NCBI GenBank assembly: GCA_020427625.1
Contig: JAGQOI010000303.1
Location: 1-5,816 of the forward strand
DNA length: 5,816 bases
Direction of reading: 5' to 3'
From: Phycisphaerales bacterium
GTDB taxonomy: Bacteria; Planctomycetota; Phycisphaerae; Phycisphaerales; SM1A02
The notes under the pieces are model-generated. The model searched no databases and was not told the origin of the DNA. It worked only from the letters and a program-made list of their open reading frames with translations. Shown one piece after another: positions 5,337 to 5,816 of the stretch; position 1 is the first letter of the stretch, and each line of letters starts with the position of its first letter. The translations under genes were made by a program, and so were the position numbers.

Positions 5337-5816
5337 ATGCCCATCCGCCTCATGCTCGTCCTTCTCGCCCTCGTCGCCGTGCCCCGAGATCGCTCCGCCC
5401 GCGCCGCCGACGATGTCTGGTCGCTCATGTCCGATGACGCGGCGGCGTTCCTCGTCGCCCAACCGCTCAAGCGGGTGAGCGACCAGATCCAGGAACAACT
5501 CCAGGCGATGGATCGCGATGAACTCCTGCTCGGCGGCCGCCCGCTCGACCAGCTCCAGGGACTCGTCGGGATCGTCAGCTACGTCGACGACGTCCGTGGC
5601 GGCGCCGTCGCGTGGATGCCCGTGCCGGGCGGTGAACCCGTCCCCGTCTTCATCGTGCCCGCGACCGATCCCGCCAAACTCCTCGAAGCCAACTTCGTGC
5701 CCGGCGAGGCGCCGAACGCCTATCGACTCGCGAACGGACGCACGCTCTTTGCGCGCATCATCGGTCGCGATGTCCTGCTTTCGTCCGACGCGGCCGTCGT
5801 CGCCACGTACACGCCG
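5337..5816 (+). CDS. Secreted protein of unknown function, C-terminus beyond the right edge
   Basis: From ATG 5337 the frame stays open for 160 codons to the end of the window with no stop. Residues 1-24 look like a Sec signal peptide: Arg4, a hydrophobic core (LMLVLLALVAV, 5-15) and a likely cleavage site after SARA (20-23), so the mature protein should start near ADDVWS and act outside the cytoplasm. The mature part is mixed alpha/beta in character: a helix around 43-58 (KRVSDQIQEQLQAMDR), then alternating hydrophobic strands such as GLVGIVSYV and PVPVFIVPATDPAKLLE. I do not recognise the family with certainty; the style resembles hypothetical exported proteins common in planctomycetes, such as DUF3352-like ones. 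Met6 is a possible alternative start but would remove the only N-terminal positive charge of the signal peptide. It is divergent from the membrane protein gene, with 56 bases between them, so the two may share a control region. Confidence 0.75.
   Translation, partial: MPIRLMLVLLALVAVPRDRSARAADDVWSLMSDDAAAFLVAQPLKRVSDQIQEQLQAMDRDELLLGGRPLDQLQGLVGIVSYVDDVRGGAVAWMPVPGGEPVPVFIVPATDPAKLLEANFVPGEAPNAYRLANGRTLFARIIGRDVLLSSDAAVVATYTP

Noticed and set aside
1..5816. Signs of a mobile element, CRISPR array, toxin-antitoxin or defence island.
   Set aside because: I saw no transposase or integrase, no spaced direct repeats, no terminal repeats and no short overlapping toxin-antitoxin pair. The genes look like ordinary chromosomal content.

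Overview
The window is GC-rich bacterial DNA with strong G/C bias at third codon positions and very dense coding. Six genes are supported and no intergenic gap exceeds about 175 bases. A DNA topoisomerase VI A subunit in a bacterial gene setting, an ANTAR-type response regulator, a regular TPR protein and a small secreted protein of unrecognised family suggest a planctomycete, perhaps of the Phycisphaerae. That placement is an inference from gene content, not a proof.

Layout from left to right: a 5'-anchored TPR-repeat protein on the minus strand, running off the left edge (1-938); a 137-base divergent control region; a small membrane-anchored histidine kinase on the plus strand (1076-1927); after only 40 bases and facing it, a REC-ANTAR response regulator on the minus strand (1968-2630); a 173-base gap with a good candidate promoter for the regulator; the topoisomerase VI A subunit on the minus strand (2804-4006); a 104-base gap; a polytopic membrane protein distantly like Kef/CPA2 antiporters on the minus strand (4111-5280); a 56-base divergent gap; and the start of a secreted protein on the plus strand running off the right edge (5337-5816).

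The kinase and the regulator can plausibly form a two-component system whose output acts on RNA: the regulator carries no DNA-binding domain but a C-terminal ANTAR domain, which in studied members binds paired hairpins in nascent transcripts and prevents termination. The topoisomerase VI A subunit has its catalytic tyrosine and Toprim acidic residues, but no B (ATPase) subunit gene lies next to it, although archaeal A and B genes are usually adjacent. The remaining genes do not form an obvious pathway together. Several start sites lack a Shine-Dalgarno sequence and have a -10-like hexamer 6-9 bases upstream, which suggests leaderless transcripts. There are no mobile elements, CRISPR arrays, rRNA or tRNA genes that I can support.
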